This document shows, piece after piece, positions 63,840-64,000 of a stretch of 64,000 nt of DNA. How positions within the stretch are numbered: the first letter of the stretch is position 1; every line of letters starts with the position of its first letter. The position numbers were made by a program, and so were the translations under genes. The notes beneath the pieces were generated by a model that saw nothing but the letters and a program-made list of their open reading frames with translations, was not told the origin of the DNA and made no database searches. Location of the stretch: NCBI RefSeq assembly GCF_037975245.1, contig NC_092581.1, positions 4,566,001-4,630,000 on the forward strand, read 5' to 3'. The DNA comes from Apostichopus japonicus. Its lineage: Eukaryota; Echinodermata; Holothuroidea; Aspidochirotida; Stichopodidae.

Positions 63840-64000
63840 CACTGGCGGATCCAGGGCCTTTGTTTGGGAGGGGCCAAAGTGGCATTAGAGTGATATGGGG
63901 GAGGGGTCTAAGGGGAGGGGGTGCCCCCTCCCCTTTGGAAAATTTTCTATTGCTGAATGCCCTCAGATGCAATTTGGTGAGACAAAAGTGTACAATGGTG
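63840..64000 (+). mobile_element. hAT-like TIR element, cut by window edge
   Basis: It begins CACTGGCGGATCCAGGGCC directly after the direct repeat. It contains a GAGGGGTCTAAGGGGAGG module followed by GATGCAATTTGGTGAG, related to sequence inside the 56605 and 20136 elements. The right end is outside the window, so neither the terminal repeat pairing nor the target duplication can be tested. Confidence 0.5.

Larger units (their letters stand above)
62287..64000. other. P450 upstream flank
   Basis: It contains the candidate promoter, a G-rich patch near 62616-62640, a poly-A/AT-rich stretch near 62970-63130, the second direct-repeat copy and a truncated transposon. I see no exon of a further gene. 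Confidence 0.45.

Overview
This window is nuclear DNA from an intron-rich animal. It is AT-rich, with GT-AG introns of a few hundred bases to 6.6 kb, and it is packed with small non-autonomous transposons, SINEs, microsatellites and long G/C homopolymers. The gene families and their vertebrate-like intron positions point to a deuterostome invertebrate. An echinoderm, possibly a sea cucumber, is my best guess, but that is inference and not proven by the sequence.

Four protein-coding genes could be assembled exon by exon, with reading phase checked at every junction. (1) Minus strand, 937-5116: a uracil phosphoribosyltransferase-like (UPRT) gene with five coding exons; its last exon lies beyond the left edge. 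(2) Plus strand, 19849-40600: a glutamate carboxypeptidase II / NAALADase-like M28 metallopeptidase, 18 coding exons, 759 aa, a type II membrane protein. (3) Minus strand, 42307-49287: a betaine-homocysteine methyltransferase-like gene, 7 coding exons, 355 aa. (4) Minus strand, 51143-62286: a clan-3 (CYP3A-like) cytochrome P450, 13 coding exons, 515 aa. Genes 2 and 3 are convergent (stop codons 1.7 kb apart); genes 3 and 4 are head-to-tail.

Layout: 1-5 kb UPRT; 5-19.8 kb gene-poor, with a degraded LINE end, a hAT-type element, a tRNA-derived SINE and AT microsatellites; 19.8-40.6 kb peptidase gene with transposons in its introns; 42-49 kb methyltransferase; 51-62 kb P450, bracketed by two direct copies of a 0.5 kb repeat; 62-64 kb upstream sequence, the second repeat copy and a transposon running off the edge.

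The genes do not form one pathway: nucleobase salvage, extracellular peptide hydrolysis, methionine/betaine metabolism and monooxygenation. No new multi-gene system was found. The most interesting points are a peptidase with a complete di-zinc site but a rebuilt substrate pocket; a P450 with vertebrate-like exon sizes and a His/Asp/Glu-rich insert, flanked by direct repeats; a near-perfect 78-bp palindrome in a peptidase intron; several elements with 8-bp or TTAA target duplications, two lying within 10-25 bases of splice sites; and internal sequence modules shared by elements with different termini.
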